A DNA stretch of 49,339 bases from Actinomadura chibensis NBRC 106107 (GTDB lineage: Bacteria; Actinomycetota; Actinomycetes; Streptosporangiales; Streptosporangiaceae), in contig NZ_BCQP01000079.1 of NCBI RefSeq assembly GCF_001552135.1, positions 1 to 49,339 on the forward strand. Reading direction: 5' to 3'. Of this stretch, positions 49,169 to 49,339 are shown one piece after another. The first letter of the stretch is position 1. Every line of letters starts with the position of its first letter. Under the pieces are notes generated by a model. That model was not told where the DNA came from. It searched no databases and was given only the letters and a program-made list of their open reading frames with translations. Position numbers and translations under genes: made by a program.

Positions 49169-49339
49169 CGCTTCTTCTTCTTGTGTCCCCAGGCGGGCGG
49201 GGACGCCTGCGACCTGCCGGGGTGCGCCGTGGCCGACGGGGACGGCCGCACCGCCGACGTCCCGGTCGCGGACGGCGCGGGCGGCGGAGCGGCGGGGGCC
49301 GGGCGGCCCGTCGCGGCGGGCGTCCCGGGCGGGGCGCCC
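49165..49339 (-). CDS. C-terminal end of a Pro/Ala-rich protein (truncated by window edge)
   Basis: The frame is open from the window edge to a TGA at 49165 and ends SQASPPAWGHKKKKR after a Pro/Ala/Ser/Thr-rich stretch. The stop overlaps the TTG start of the deacetylase/GT2 gene, so the two are coupled. The Lys-rich C-terminus suggests a cytoplasmic or envelope-facing tail; identity cannot be judged. Confidence 0.6.
   Translation of the reverse strand, partial: GAPPGTPAATGRPAPAAPPPAPSATGTSAVRPSPSATAHPGRSQASPPAWGHKKKKR

Overview
This is a very GC-rich window from a high-GC Gram-positive actinomycete. The sequence shows a bacterial proteasome activator, a subtilisin-inhibitor-like protein, polyprenol-phosphomannose-type mannosyltransferases, many GTG starts and many start codons placed 6-7 nt after a TAnnnT hexamer (leaderless pattern). 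A member of the Streptosporangiales, such as Actinomadura, fits best; that placement is inference from gene content.

Left part (1-9.9 kb): a small membrane protein, tRNA-Ser(UGA), a MinD/ParA-like ATPase with a long DPN-type repeat tail, a quinone oxidoreductase, the proteasome activator Bpa, a HAD phosphatase, a flavin-binding PPOX-fold protein, an IS4-type transposase derivative that lacks its first catalytic aspartate, seryl-tRNA synthetase and a methyltransferase. From 10.2 to 13.7 kb lies the most unusual gene: a 1150-residue fusion of a STAND-like P-loop ATPase, a helical-repeat middle and a complete GT4 glycosyltransferase. It separates serS from pheA, which I recall as neighbours in related genomes, so 5.6-13.7 kb looks like an accessory insertion in a housekeeping block.

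From 13.7 to 21 kb come pheA, a DUF4446 protein and an envelope-glycan group (GT87, an 11-TM protein with a phosphatase-like ectodomain, an MptB-like GT-C enzyme, a GT2 enzyme). From 21 to 24 kb there is signalling: a STAS anti-sigma antagonist, a Cys-motif protein and an OmpR/histidine-kinase pair. From 24 to 31.6 kb: two membrane proteins, an acyl-CoA ligase, a degenerate secreted EEP protein, a divergent second-type EF-Tu, an MFS carrier and arginine deiminase.

From 31.7 to 39.2 kb: an RsbW-like ATP-binding protein, a PAS/GAF kinase with an odd C-terminal insertion, a TPP-riboswitch-controlled CytX permease, rhodanese, an SSI-like lipoprotein, a LURP-one/scramblase-like protein with YPPQQ repeats and an Fpg/Nei glycosylase. 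A cluster of DnaA-box-like 9-mers follows at 39.28-39.43 kb. From 39.5 to 43.2 kb is a copper operon (copZ, a His-rich secreted protein, copA) behind two CsoR-type palindromes. The right end carries a MarR regulator divergent from an old-yellow-enzyme reductase with twin palindromic operators, an MFS carrier, TenA, a polysaccharide deacetylase/GT2 fusion and the truncated tail of one more gene.

No rRNA, CRISPR array or prophage was seen. Most transcription units are short; several end in strong GC hairpins shared by convergent genes.
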